Both the position numbers and the translations under genes were made by a program. A stretch of 64,000 nucleotides of DNA, taken from Streptomyces violens. Its GTDB lineage: Bacteria > Actinomycetota > Actinomycetes > Streptomycetales > Streptomycetaceae. Each line of letters starts with the position of its first letter. Position 1 is the stretch's first letter. The notes beneath the pieces were generated by a model. That model did not search any database. It was not told where the DNA came from and saw only the letters and a program-made list of their open reading frames with translations. Location: the NCBI RefSeq assembly GCF_000717745.1, contig NZ_JOBH01000010.1, positions 62,001-126,000 on the forward strand. Reading direction: 5' to 3'. Shown in pieces: positions 52,568 to 61,290 of the stretch.

Positions 52568-52696
52568 CCGGCGGGACAGGCGCCGGTCGGGGGACGGACG
52601 GGGCGGGCGCCGGACCGCAGTCCTCCGGCGCCCACCGCCGTCCGGTCTACGGAGATGCCCGACGAGGGCTGCCAGGCCCGCCGGACATCCCCGGGT

Positions 52697-53911
52697 TCAG
52701 GGGGCCAGGACAGTCATCAAGTCCCAGGCCGGGAACGGGTCGTCGTACGCCGCCCAGGCCGCGGGCCCGTCGGCCAGTTCACCGGCGGTGAGCAGCGCGT
52801 CTGCCAGCGCCTCGCGCAGCGCGTCGGCCCGCAGCCCGGTACCGATGAAGACCAGCTCCTGGCCCTGCACGGCGGGCCGGGCATCGGCTCCGTTCTCCTC
52901 GGCGGAGTGGCCGTGCTCGTGGTCGTGGTCGTGCACGCCCGACGGCTCGAAGCGGGCCACCGCGCCCGCCTGGGACCACAGCCCGGTGACATCGGGACGG
53001 GTTGCAAGGGTGAAGAAGCCCTTGGAGCGCAGGACGGTGCCGTACGTACCGGCGTCCAGCGGCCCGGTGATCAGGTCCCACAGGCGGCCGGGGTGGAAGG
53101 GCCGCGGGTCGCGCAGCACCACGGACGAGATGCCGTACTCCTCCGTCTCGGGCACATGGTCGCCGTTGAGCTCGGCCACCCAGCCCGGCGCCTGCTCGGC
53201 CTTCGCGAGATCGAACAGCCCGGTTCCCAGGATCTCTCCGGGGTCGATCCGGCCGCGTACGGTGCGCAGGACGCGCGCCGCCGGGTTCAGCCGCCGCAGC
53301 GTGGCCTCCAGCCGGTCCGCTTCCTTCTCGGAGACCAGGTCGGTCTTGTTCAGCAGGATCACATCCGCGAACTCGACCTGGTCGATCAGGAGATCGCTGA
53401 CCGTGCGCTCGTCGTCCTCCACCGGCGCCAGGCCGCGCTCCACGAGGTCGTCGCCACGGCCCAGCTCGTCGTCGAAGTTCACCGCGTCCACGACCGTGAC
53501 CATCGTGTCCAGGTTCGCGATGTCGGTGAGCGTGGCCCCGTCATCCCTCGCGAACGCGAAGGTCGCGGCGACCGGCATCGGCTCGGAGATGCCGCTGGAC
53601 TCGATGAGCAGATAGTCGAAGCGGCCGGCGCGGGCGAGCCGCTCGACCTCTTCGAGCAGGTCGTCGCGGAGCGTGCAGCAGATGCACCCGTTGGTCATCT
53701 CGACCAGGCGCTCCTCGGTACGGGAGAGCGCGGCGCCGTCCCGTACCAGCGAGGCGTCGATGTTGATCTCGCTCATGTCGTTGACGATGACCGCGACGCG
53801 CAGGCCCTCGCGGTTGCCGAGTACGTGGTTGAGGAGCGTGGTCTTGCCGGCGCCGAGGAAACCGGAGAGCACGGTGACCGGCAGCCGGCCGTCGGGCGGC
53901 GTGTGGTTCAT
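52697..53911 (-). CDS. COG0523 (CobW/ZigA-like) GTPase metallochaperone
   Basis: 404 aa. The Walker [17 protein letters not shown] lies at residues 16-31, and the metal-binding CxCC motif GCICC at 75-79. Switch/Walker B is [11 protein letters not shown] and the base-recognition motif [16 protein letters not shown] cluster (about residues 329-337) precedes the C-terminal CobW domain. The CxCC plus His-rich loop and a Zur-like box about 15-35 bp upstream point to a zinc chaperone made under zinc starvation. It is transcribed alone. Confidence 0.93.
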   Translation of the reverse strand: MNHTPPDGRLPVTVLSGFLGAGKTTLLNHVLGNREGLRVAVIVNDMSEINIDASLVRDGAALSRTEERLVEMTNGCICCTLRDDLLEEVERLARAGRFDYLLIESSGISEPMPVAATFAFARDDGATLTDIANLDTMVTVVDAVNFDDELGRGDDLVERGLAPVEDDERTVSDLLIDQVEFADVILLNKTDLVSEKEADRLEATLRRLNPAARVLRTVRGRIDPGEILGTGLFDLAKAEQAPGWVAELNGDHVPETEEYGISSVVLRDPRPFHPGRLWDLITGPLDAGTYGTVLRSKGFFTLATRPDVTGLWSQAGAVARFEPSGVHDHDHEHGHSAEENGADARPAVQGQELVFIGTGLRADALREALADALLTAGELADGPAAWAAYDDPFPAWDLMTVLAP

Positions 53912-53924
53912 GCCGAGGACAGTA

Positions 53925-53944
53925 GCAGATGATAATCATGTTCA
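53925..53944 (-). promoter_or_regulatory. Zur-box candidate before the COG0523 GTPase
   Basis: On the minus strand it reads TGAACATGATTATCATCTGC, with a perfect ATGATTATCAT core (53929-53939). This resembles the actinobacterial Zur box TGAAAATGATTATCATTTTCA. It lies 14-33 bp upstream of the ATG at 53911. Confidence 0.75.
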
Positions 53945-54175
53945 ACAAGGGGTTCGAAGGCGTCGCGCGGACGAAACGGGCGGCGCCCTCGCCTCCACGA
54001 GGAGCGGCACACCTGGTGACGCACCGGGGAATTCCGGTACGGACAGGACGTCAAAAGATTGTCATGACGCGGAAGTTGCTCGCCGGTAGGAAGCGGATAG
54101 GGTTCTTCCGATCTTCGCTTATCCTGCGCCCGCAGGGCCCGTTTGCGATGCCGCGACCGCCCGAGGACCCGTTTG

Positions 54176-55846
54176 ATGACAGCTCAGACACCCGCCCGTC
54201 CGCCCCTTGTGGCGGCGCTGTACGCGTTCCTCGTCGCCCTGGTGGTGACCGGCGGCGCCGTCCTGTGGGCGGTGCTCGCGGGCCCGGCGGCACTGCGCAC
54301 CTGGCTGGCGTGGGGCTGCGGCACGGTGGCGGTCGTACTGAGCGTCCTGCTGGCGGTCACGGTGTACGCGGTGCGCACCAGCGCCCGGCACCGCGCCCGG
54401 ATCGCGGACATGGAGACCGCCGCCGACCGGCTCGCGGACGAGACGCTGCCCGCCGTCGTGGCCCGGCTGCGCGACGGCGCCTCCGTGGACACCGCGCTCG
54501 GCCACACCCTGATGCCCGCCGACGAGGCGCACCGGCGGATCGTGGAGACGCTGGCCACCGAGGTCGGGCGCGGCGAGCGGATGCGCGCCGCCGCGATGTC
54601 CGCCTGCGCCAGCGCGGCGGGCCGCGTCCAGGCGCTGGCCACCAGCATGCTCGCCGACCTGCGCGAGATGGAGCACCGGCACGGTGAGGAGGTCCTCGGC
54701 GACCTGCTCAAGCTGGACCACACCACCGCGCAGGCGGGCCGGCTGGCGGACAGCATCGCCGTACTGACCGGCGCCCGCTCCGGCCGCCGCTGGAACAAGC
54801 CGATCGCCATGGAGAGCATCCTGCGCGGCGCGATGGGCCGGATCAGCGCCTACCGCCGGGTCCGGCTGCACAGCAGCAGCACCTCGGCGGTGGCCGGGCA
54901 CGCGGCCGAGGGTGTCATGCACGCGCTCGCCGAGATCATGGACAACGCCACCTCCTTCTCGCCGCCCACCTCACCGGTGCACGTGTACGTCGAGGAGGCC
55001 CAGGCCGGCATCGTGGTCAGCGTCGAGGACAGCGGCCTGGTCATGACCGAGACGGCGCTGCGCAGCGCCGAGGCGGCGGTGTCCGCCAAGACGCTGGACC
55101 TGATGTCGCTGTCCGGCACCCGGCTCGGCCTCGCCGTCGTCGGCTGCCTGGCCGGCAAGCACGGCCTGACCGTCTCGTTCCGGCCGTCGGCCCGCGGCGG
55201 TACGAGCGTGGTCGTACTGATCCCGCAGCAGCTCGTCACCCAGGCGCCGCCCAAGCCGGCCGGCCGGCCGACCGAGCCCGACCTGCCCGTCGCGGGGCTG
55301 CGCGCCGCGCATGACGCGCAGGCGCGCGAGGTGCACGAACGGGACGCGCACGACGCCGGCGCGCGCGAACGCCACTCGCACCGCAGCGACGTACACGAAA
55401 CCGGCGTGCACGACCGGCCCGCCGCCCGTGCAGCGCGCCCCGCTTCCGGGGCCGGCGCGGCGCGGGAGACCACCGACCACCGCCCCACGGTCCCCGACCG
55501 GGACACGGGTGCCGCGCGCGACGGGGGCGCGTCGCGGGGCCCGGACGACCCGCACGGCCGGAGCGCGCCCCAGGACCGGGGCGCGCCGGACGTGCCCGCG
55601 CCGCGCGGTGCCGCCCCGGCGCCCGCGACGGAGTACGGACCGAGCGGCCTGCCCAAGCGGCGCCGCGGCCAGACCCTGGCCGGCGCGCCCATCCCGCAGG
55701 CCCCGCAGGCCACCGGACGCACCCGCGGCCGCTCCCACGAGGAGTCCGCCGCGCGGCTGCGCTCCTTCCGCCGGGCCGTGCAGGGCGAGGCCCCGCCCGC
55801 CCGGCCCACCACCCCCGAAAATGCCCCGAAGGACGATCCCCGATGA
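54176..55846 (+). CDS. cvnA: Conservon sensor-kinase-like protein CvnA
   Basis: 556 aa from the ATG at 54176 with GAGGA upstream. Two transmembrane helices (about residues 10-32 and 40-62) bracket a very short loop. A helical segment at 65-140 leads to a histidine-kinase-like region with LLKLDHTTAQAGRLAD and an ATPase domain, ALAEIMDNATSFSPP (N box) and SGTRLGLAVVGCLAGKHG (G2). The LDH motif replaces the classic H-box. Residues about 370-556 are a disordered Ala/Arg/His/Pro-rich tail. In Streptomyces this family pairs with CvnB-D at the membrane to relay signals. Its ATGA overlap with cvnB marks a coupled operon. Confidence 0.9.
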   Translation: MTAQTPARPPLVAALYAFLVALVVTGGAVLWAVLAGPAALRTWLAWGCGTVAVVLSVLLAVTVYAVRTSARHRARIADMETAADRLADETLPAVVARLRDGASVDTALGHTLMPADEAHRRIVETLATEVGRGERMRAAAMSACASAAGRVQALATSMLADLREMEHRHGEEVLGDLLKLDHTTAQAGRLADSIAVLTGARSGRRWNKPIAMESILRGAMGRISAYRRVRLHSSSTSAVAGHAAEGVMHALAEIMDNATSFSPPTSPVHVYVEEAQAGIVVSVEDSGLVMTETALRSAEAAVSAKTLDLMSLSGTRLGLAVVGCLAGKHGLTVSFRPSARGGTSVVVLIPQQLVTQAPPKPAGRPTEPDLPVAGLRAAHDAQAREVHERDAHDAGARERHSHRSDVHETGVHDRPAARAARPASGAGAARETTDHRPTVPDRDTGAARDGGASRGPDDPHGRSAPQDRGAPDVPAPRGAAPAPATEYGPSGLPKRRRGQTLAGAPIPQAPQATGRTRGRSHEESAARLRSFRRAVQGEAPPARPTTPENAPKDDPR

Positions 55847-56271
55847 ACACCACCGACAACCGCCTGGACTGGCTGCTGGAGAACCTCCTGCAGAAGACGC
55901 CGGGCGCCCGGCACGCGCTGGTGCTGTCCCGCGACGGCCTCAAGCTCTGCCACTCCCGGGACCTGAGCGTCGACCAGGCCGACCAGCTGGCCGCGATCGC
56001 CTCCGGCATCCAGTCGCTGTCGCACGGCGCGTCCGTGGAGTTCGGTGACGGCAGCGGCGGCGTGCGGCAGGCGATGACCGAATTCCACGGCGGCATCCTC
56101 TTCATCGTCGAGGCCGGGCACGGCGCCCACCTGGCCGTGGTCGCCGTCGAGGACGCCGACGTCGGCCTGATCGGCTTCAACATGAACGAGCTGGTCGAGC
56201 AGATCGGCGAGTACCTCAGTGCCGCGCCCCGCGAGGACGGCGGCGCCGGCCTGCCGGGCCGGCCGGCGTGA
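55843..56271 (+). CDS. cvnB: Conservon roadblock/LC7 protein CvnB
   Basis: 142 aa. The roadblock/LC7 fold has LDWLLENLLQKTPGARHALVLSRDGLKLCHS at the start, QLAAIASGIQSLSHGASVEF and GGILFIVEAGHGAHLAVVAVEDADVGLIGFNM. It is soluble and in MglB-type systems it regulates the small GTPase. Its start overlaps the end of cvnA and its stop overlaps cvnC (GTGA), so stoichiometric translation is likely. Confidence 0.95.
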   Translation: MNTTDNRLDWLLENLLQKTPGARHALVLSRDGLKLCHSRDLSVDQADQLAAIASGIQSLSHGASVEFGDGSGGVRQAMTEFHGGILFIVEAGHGAHLAVVAVEDADVGLIGFNMNELVEQIGEYLSAAPREDGGAGLPGRPA

Positions 56272-56621
56272 GCCCGCTCGGCCCGGACGACGACCCGGAC
56301 CGCCTCTACACCGTCACCGGCGGCCGCAGCCGGGCCGCCGGGAGCCGCTTCGACCTGGTCACGCTGATCGTGGCCGAGTGCGAGCCGGCGCCCGGGATGC
56401 AGTCCGAGCACGTCCGCATCCTGGAGCTGGCCCGGCGCCCGACGGCGGTCGTCGAGCTGTCGGCGGCCCTGCGGCTGCCGGTCAGCGTCGTACGGATCCT
56501 GCTGACCGACCTGCTCGACACGGGCCGGATCACCGCCCGCCATCCGCGCACGGCCGCCCGGGCCGAGCTGCCCGAACCCGACCTGCTGAAGGAGGTGCTC
56601 GATGCACTCCAACGTCTCTGA
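56268..56621 (+). CDS. cvnC: Conservon DUF742 protein CvnC
   Basis: 117 aa from the GTG at 56268. The DUF742 winged-helix-like fold shows DDDPDRLYTVTGGRSRA, then FDLVTLIVA, RILELARRPTAVVELSAALRLPVSVVRILLTDLLDTGRI and LLKEVLDALQRL. It is thought to link CvnB and CvnD in the complex. The gene overlaps its neighbours by 4 nt (5') and 20 nt (3'). Confidence 0.94.
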   Translation: MSPLGPDDDPDRLYTVTGGRSRAAGSRFDLVTLIVAECEPAPGMQSEHVRILELARRPTAVVELSAALRLPVSVVRILLTDLLDTGRITARHPRTAARAELPEPDLLKEVLDALQRL

Positions 56622-57231
56622 CGGCGCGGCCGGCGCCGTCTTGGAGGAGGACGTACGGGCCCCGCTGCACCAGTCCGCCGACAACGGCCTGAAGATCGTG
56701 ATCGTCGGCGGCTTCGGCGTCGGCAAGACCACCATGGTCCGCTCGGTCAGCGAGATCCGCCCCCTCAACACCGAGGAGACGATGACGCAGGCGGGCGTCG
56801 GCGTGGACGACCCGGCCGGCGTCGAGGCCAAGTCGACGACCACCGTCGCCTTCGACTTCGGCCGCATCACGATCAACGACCGCAACGTCCTGTACCTGTT
56901 CGGCGCCCCCGGACAGGAGCGCTTCTGGTTCCTCTGGGACCGGCTCTTCGCGGGGACGCTGGGCGCCGTGGTGCTGGTCGACACCCGGCGGCTGCACGAC
57001 TCCTGGTACGCGATCGACCGCCTGGAGGCGCACGGGATGCCGTTCGTCGTCGCGCACAACGACTTCGGCGGCGAGCAGCACACCCTGGAGCAGATCCGGG
57101 ACGCGCTGGACCTCTCTCCCCATGTGCCGCTGCTCTCCTGCGACGCCCGCGACAGGGAGTCCAGCAAGCAGGTGCTGATCTCCCTCGTCCGCCATCTGTA
57201 CGCGCTCGCCGCCCAGGAGCCGAGCGCATGA
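56602..57231 (+). CDS. cvnD: Conservon small GTPase-like protein CvnD
   Basis: 209 aa, with AAGGAGG inside the end of cvnC. G1 is VGGFGVGKTTMVRSV, and a Walker-B-like strand reads TVAFDFGRITI. The switch region is LYLFGAPGQERFWFLWDRL, and the base motif VVAHNDFGG replaces NKxD. Related to eukaryotic G-domain proteins, it probably couples CvnA signals to CvnE or other targets. The C-terminus is short and alpha-helical. Confidence 0.94.
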   Translation: MHSNVSDGAAGAVLEEDVRAPLHQSADNGLKIVIVGGFGVGKTTMVRSVSEIRPLNTEETMTQAGVGVDDPAGVEAKSTTTVAFDFGRITINDRNVLYLFGAPGQERFWFLWDRLFAGTLGAVVLVDTRRLHDSWYAIDRLEAHGMPFVVAHNDFGGEQHTLEQIRDALDLSPHVPLLSCDARDRESSKQVLISLVRHLYALAAQEPSA

Positions 57232-57253
57232 CCCGAGTTCAGGAGGGTGCACC

Positions 57254-58501
57254 GTGACAGACGCCCCGCAGACCGGCTGCCCCGTCTCCGCCGAGGCCGT
57301 ACCGCTGTACGGCGAGGGGCTGAGCGGCGATCCGGCCCGGCTGTACCGGGAGATGCGCAGCCGGCACGGCGCGGTCGTACCGATCCTGCTGGACGGCGGC
57401 TTCCCCGCCTGGTTCGTGATCGGCTACCGCGAGCTGCACCAGGTCACCTCCGACCCTGAGCTCTTCGCCCGCGACTCGCGCCGCTGGCACGCCTGGGACC
57501 AGGTGCCGGACGACTGGCCGCTGCTGCCGTTCGTCGGGTACCAGCCGTCGGTGATGTTCGCCGAGGGGCCCGAGCACCAGCGGCGGGCCGGGGCGATCAG
57601 CGACGCGCTGCTGGCCATCGACCAGTTCGAGCTGCGGCAGATCTGCGAACGGATCGCGGACGGGCTGGTCGACTCCTTCGCCGGGCGCGGCGAGGCGGAC
57701 CTGATGGCCGAGTACGCGCTGCGGCTGCCGCTGCTGGTGGTCGCCGAGCTGTACGGCGCGCCGACGAGCGAAGTGCCGGACCTGGTACGGGACATCGCCG
57801 AATCGCTGGACGTGGGCGACGGTGCGATCGACGCGCACCAGCGGGTCGCGGACCGGATGGCGCGGCTGGTCCGCGTCAAGCACGACCGGCCCGGGCCCGA
57901 CGTCCCCTCGCGGCTGCTGGCCCACGCGGCGGGGCTGACCGACGAGGAGGTGGTCATCGACCTGCTGGTGGTGATGGCCGCGGCGCAGCAGCCGACCGCC
58001 AACTGGATCGGCAACACGCTGCGGCTGATGCTGACCGACGACCGCTTCGCGGTCAGCCTGACCGGCGGGCGGCGCAGCGTGGGCCAGGCGCTGAACGAGG
58101 TGCTGTGGGAGGACACTCCCACGCAGAACTTCATCGGGCGCTGGGCGGCCCGCGACACCCAGCTCGGCGGCCACCGCATCAAGGCCGGTGACCTGCTCGT
58201 ACTGGGGCTCGCCGCGGCCAACAACGACCCGCTGGTGCGGCCGGACTTCACCGCGTCGCACGCCGACGGCAACCAGGCGCACATGGCGTTCAGCCACGGC
58301 GACCACGCCTGCCCGTACCCGGCGCCGCAGCTCGCGGAGGTGATCGCGCGGGCGGCGGTGGAGGTACTGCTGGACCGGCTGCCCGACGTGGTGCTCGCGG
58401 TGCCCGACGAGGACCTGGTCTGGCACCCGTCGCTGTGGATGCGCGGGCTGACGGGCCTGCCGGTGACGTTCACACCGACGTACACGCCGGGGCCGGCCTG
58501 A
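57254..58501 (+). CDS. cvnE: Conservon cytochrome P450 CvnE, CYP157-like, with ExxW instead of ExxR
   Basis: 415 aa from the GTG at 57254 with AGGAGG 7 nt upstream. The heme loop FSHGDHACPYPAP has Cys353. The K-helix reads Glu282-Val-Leu-Trp285, so the ExxR arginine is replaced by Trp. The I-helix is AAAQQPT at about 242-248 rather than AGxxT. Published CYP157 enzymes of conservons are known to lack a normal ExxR motif, which matches. Activity could be altered, or the protein could serve a sensing role in the CvnA-D complex. It is the last gene of the operon and convergent with a second P450. Confidence 0.93.
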   Translation: MTDAPQTGCPVSAEAVPLYGEGLSGDPARLYREMRSRHGAVVPILLDGGFPAWFVIGYRELHQVTSDPELFARDSRRWHAWDQVPDDWPLLPFVGYQPSVMFAEGPEHQRRAGAISDALLAIDQFELRQICERIADGLVDSFAGRGEADLMAEYALRLPLLVVAELYGAPTSEVPDLVRDIAESLDVGDGAIDAHQRVADRMARLVRVKHDRPGPDVPSRLLAHAAGLTDEEVVIDLLVVMAAAQQPTANWIGNTLRLMLTDDRFAVSLTGGRRSVGQALNEVLWEDTPTQNFIGRWAARDTQLGGHRIKAGDLLVLGLAAANNDPLVRPDFTASHADGNQAHMAFSHGDHACPYPAPQLAEVIARAAVEVLLDRLPDVVLAVPDEDLVWHPSLWMRGLTGLPVTFTPTYTPGPA

Positions 58502-58520
58502 GATTCGCTGTCCGGGGCGC

Positions 58521-58549
58521 GGGCCGTACGGGGCGTACCCGTACGGCCC
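58521..58549. terminator. Bidirectional terminator between two P450 genes
   Basis: A perfect 12-bp stem (58521-58532 with 58538-58549) with a 5-nt loop, followed by TTT on the plus side. It lies between the convergent cvnE and the next P450 gene. Confidence 0.8.
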
Positions 58550-58564
58550 TTTCGCCCGCCCGCC

Positions 58565-59818
58565 TCAGCCGACCGGCGTGAAGCGGACCGGCAGCGCGTC
58601 CAGGCCTCGGGTGAAGACGCCCTGCTCGCGCGGGGTGAAGCCATCCTCGAGCGCCATGTCCGGCAGCGCGTCCAGCAGCTGCCCGACGCCGGCCTCCACC
58701 TCGGCCTTGGCCAGCAGCGCGCCGACGCAGAAGTGCCGGCCGAGCGCGAAGGCCAGGTGGTCGGCGGCGGCGGAGAAGGCCGTCGTCGACTTGAGGTCCT
58801 CGCGGAAGATGTTGAAGGTGTCGGGGTCCGCGTACCGCCGCTCGTCCCGGCCCGCCGCGCCGATCAGGCAGGTCACGGTGGCCCCGGCCGGCACCTTGCC
58901 GCCGCCGATCACGACGTCCTCCGCCGGCTGCCTCATGATCATGTGCACCGGGGGCGTGTACCGCAGCGTCTCCGCGAAGGCCCGCTCGATCAGCGACCGG
59001 TCCTCCCGTACGGCGGCCAGCTGCTCGGGGTGGCGCAGCAGGTTGTGGACGATGCTGGAGATCGCCTTGTCGGTGGTCTCGCCGCCGGCGGTCAGCAGCA
59101 GGCTGCAGAACGCCTTGATGTCCTCGTCGCTCATCCGCGTGCCGTCGATCTCGGCGGCGCAGAGGGTGGAGAGCAGGTCGTCGCCGAGGTTCTCGCGGCG
59201 CTCCCGGATGATCGGGAGCAGATACGCGGCGAACTCCTCCTGCGTGCGCAGCCCTGCCGCCGCGACCTCCGGGTCCTGGCTCAGATTGCCGAGGAAGCCG
59301 ATGATCGCGGTGTACCAGCGGTGGAAGCGGTCGTGGTCGGCGCGGTCCAGACTGAGCATGTCGACGATGACATTGACCGGGAAGCGGGTCGCGAACTGTG
59401 CGACGAGGTCGGCCCGGCCCGCGTCGCGGAAGCCGTCGATCAGCTCGCGCGCGTTGCGCTCGATGACCGGCTGGAAGGTCTCCTGGAGGGGGGCGCCGCG
59501 GAAGGCGGGCGCGACCAGCGCCCGGCGTACGGAGTGCTCGCGGCCGCTCATCTGCAGGATGGTCCGGCCGTGCACCGGCTCCAGCTGCCAGTCGTAGTTC
59601 TCGGTGGTGAACGCCGGGTCCTTGAAGGCCCGTTCGACGTCCTCGTACCGGGAGACGATGTAGCTCTGGGTGGGCTCGTGGTGGAGCAGCGGGAAGTCGT
59701 CGCGCATGACGCGGTACGCGGCGTACGGATCCGCCGCGAACTCCGGCGACAGTATGTCCGGCGCTCGGTTCGCTGCTCGGTTCGCTGCTCGGTTCGGCGC
59801 TTCTCGGTTCGCGGCCAA
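58565..59818 (-). CDS. Cytochrome P450 beside the conservon
   Basis: 417 aa if translation starts at the TTG at 59818, which has GGGAGC about 5 nt upstream. The in-frame reading farther upstream overlaps the divergent gene and was rejected. The core begins DILSPEFAADPYAAYRVM. The I-helix is LLLTAGGETTDKAIS, ExxR is ETLRYTPPV, and the heme loop is FALGRHFCVGALLAKAE, all intact. The first 15 residues contain the repeated NRAANRAAN encoded by a 12-bp tandem repeat. In known conservons a CYP154 partner often accompanies CYP157, and this may be that partner. Confidence 0.9.
   Translation of the reverse strand: MAANREAPNRAANRAANRAPDILSPEFAADPYAAYRVMRDDFPLLHHEPTQSYIVSRYEDVERAFKDPAFTTENYDWQLEPVHGRTILQMSGREHSVRRALVAPAFRGAPLQETFQPVIERNARELIDGFRDAGRADLVAQFATRFPVNVIVDMLSLDRADHDRFHRWYTAIIGFLGNLSQDPEVAAAGLRTQEEFAAYLLPIIRERRENLGDDLLSTLCAAEIDGTRMSDEDIKAFCSLLLTAGGETTDKAISSIVHNLLRHPEQLAAVREDRSLIERAFAETLRYTPPVHMIMRQPAEDVVIGGGKVPAGATVTCLIGAAGRDERRYADPDTFNIFREDLKSTTAFSAAADHLAFALGRHFCVGALLAKAEVEAGVGQLLDALPDMALEDGFTPREQGVFTRGLDALPVRFTPVG
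59763..59796. repeat. 12-bp tandem repeat near the start of the P450 gene
   Basis: The unit GCTCGGTTCGCT occurs 2.8 times and encodes the NRAANRAAN peptide on the minus strand. The 12-bp phase preserves the reading frame, so copy number may vary without disruption. Confidence 0.8.
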
Positions 59819-60065
59819 GAACGCTCCCTGGGAGTGTGTGGGTGAGGTCCTGCGGTCCCCACCAAGATCGTTCCTGCCCGGCGCCCTTTCAAGACCGCCT
59901 CCGGACTCCGTTCCGGCACACCGGGTTGACCTGCGGCGATGCCCGGCGGCCGGGGGAATGACAACGGGTACCGATGCAGCCTTTGGATCTTTTGCCGAAG
60001 TGCGGTTTCCTTCGTTCGAGCGCATTTGCGGCAGCCATGCCGCCCGACCCAGGAGGGAGTGGGCC

Positions 60066-61091
60066 ATGACGGGGCACGCCCACGCGCACGGTGATCACTC
60101 GGGCCACTCGCACACGGTGGCCGCCGACGCGGACCGCCGCTGGCTGCGGGCCGCGCTGATCCTGATCACCGCGTTCATGGCCATCGAGGTCGTGATCGGC
60201 TTCCTCGCCCGCTCCCTGGCGCTGATCTCCGACGCCGCCCACATGCTCACCGACGCCGCCTCGATCGTGCTCGCGCTGATCGCCATGCGGCTGGCGGCCC
60301 GCCCCGCGCGCGGCGGCTACACCTACGGCCTCAAGCGCGCCGAGATCCTCTCCGCGCAGGCCAACGGCGTCACGCTGCTGGTGCTGTCGGTCTGGCTGGC
60401 GTACGAGGCGATCCACCGGCTCGTCGAACCGCCCGAGGTCACCGGCGGGCTGGTCCTGGTCACCGCGCTCGCCGGCGTCGCGGTCAACCTCGTCGCGACC
60501 TGGTTCATCTCCAAGGCCAACCGCTCCAGCCTGAACGTCGAGGGCGCCTACCAGCACCTCCTCACCGACCTCTTCGGCTTCATCGCCACCGCGGTGGCCG
60601 GTGCGGTCGTGCTGACCACCGGCTTCGCCCGGGCGGACGCCATCGCGTCGCTGCTCGTGGTCGCGCTGATGCTCAAGGCCGGTATCGGCCTGGTCCGCGA
60701 CTCGGGCCGGATCTTCATGGAGGCCGCGCCCGCAGGGGTGGACCCGGACGCGCTGGGCGACCGGCTGGTCGCCGCCGACCAGGTCGTGGAGGTCCACGAC
60801 CTGCACGTCTGGGAGATCACCTCCGGCGACCCCGCGCTCTCCGCGCACGTCCTGGTGGCGCCGGGCGGCGACTGTCACAAGGTCCGCCGGACGCTGCAGG
60901 AGCTGCTCGCCGCGGAGTACGGCATCACGCACGCCACGCTCCAGGTCGACCACCTGGGCGAACAGGACGGCGGCGGGGATCTCCTGCGCATCGGGGACCG
61001 CCAGGATCCCGACGCCGCGGACCAGCTCTCCGGCGCCCACTGCGCCGACACGCACGGACCGGTGCACCGGCCGGGGCCGCACGACCACTGA
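60066..61091 (+). CDS. Cation diffusion facilitator (zinc-type) exporter
   Basis: 341 aa from the ATG at 60066 with AGGAGGGAG upstream. A His-rich N-terminus (GHAHAHGDHSGHSH) precedes six transmembrane helices. The metal-site motifs are SDAAHMLTDAAS (helix 2) and AYQHLLTDLFGF (helix 5), giving the HxxxD pairs typical of Zn-CDF. The C-terminal cytoplasmic domain carries VVEVHDLHVWEITSGDPALSAHV, and the tail is again His-rich. It exports Zn(II), and perhaps Cd or Co, by proton antiport. It lies near the Zur-box gene, but I found no Zur box at its own start. Confidence 0.92.
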   Translation: MTGHAHAHGDHSGHSHTVAADADRRWLRAALILITAFMAIEVVIGFLARSLALISDAAHMLTDAASIVLALIAMRLAARPARGGYTYGLKRAEILSAQANGVTLLVLSVWLAYEAIHRLVEPPEVTGGLVLVTALAGVAVNLVATWFISKANRSSLNVEGAYQHLLTDLFGFIATAVAGAVVLTTGFARADAIASLLVVALMLKAGIGLVRDSGRIFMEAAPAGVDPDALGDRLVAADQVVEVHDLHVWEITSGDPALSAHVLVAPGGDCHKVRRTLQELLAAEYGITHATLQVDHLGEQDGGGDLLRIGDRQDPDAADQLSGAHCADTHGPVHRPGPHDH

Positions 61092-61170
61092 ACGGCCGTC
61101 CGAAACGGCGCGTCGGCGGGCGGCGCGGCGCCGGACTTCTGCGCGCCTGTGATGAGGTGGTGATGTCGGG

Positions 61171-61270
61171 TTACTCGGGACGGGTGCCGATAACCGGGAG
61201 GGGTGCCACTACTCGGGACGGGTGCGGATTACTCGGGCCGGGCGCCGACTCCTCGGTACCGGTTCTGGTT
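61171..61270. repeat. Five degenerate 20-bp tandem repeats
   Basis: From 61171 to 61270 the sequence advances in exact 20-bp steps. The shared core is ACTCGGGACGGGTGCC, with variants such as ACTCGGGCCGGGCGCC, and the last unit is the most diverged. The array ends at parS and is contained in the 199-bp gap between the CDF gene and the next gene. Confidence 0.7.
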
Positions 61271-61281
61271 TCACGTGAAAC
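61268..61281. other. parS site 4, directly before a ribosome binding site
   Basis: An exact GTTTCACGTGAAAC, followed at once by GGAGGAG and the ATG at 61291. ParB bound here could affect translation-initiation-region transcription of the downstream gene. Confidence 0.92.
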
Positions 61282-61290
61282 GGAGGAGAC

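Noticed and set aside
54176..58501. Conservon genes as a standard two-component system
   Set aside because: No response regulator is present. The LC7, DUF742 and GTPase-like genes identify it as a conservon.
61171..61270. The 20-bp repeats as a CRISPR array
   Set aside because: Units are contiguous with no spacers, they are degenerate, and no cas gene is present.
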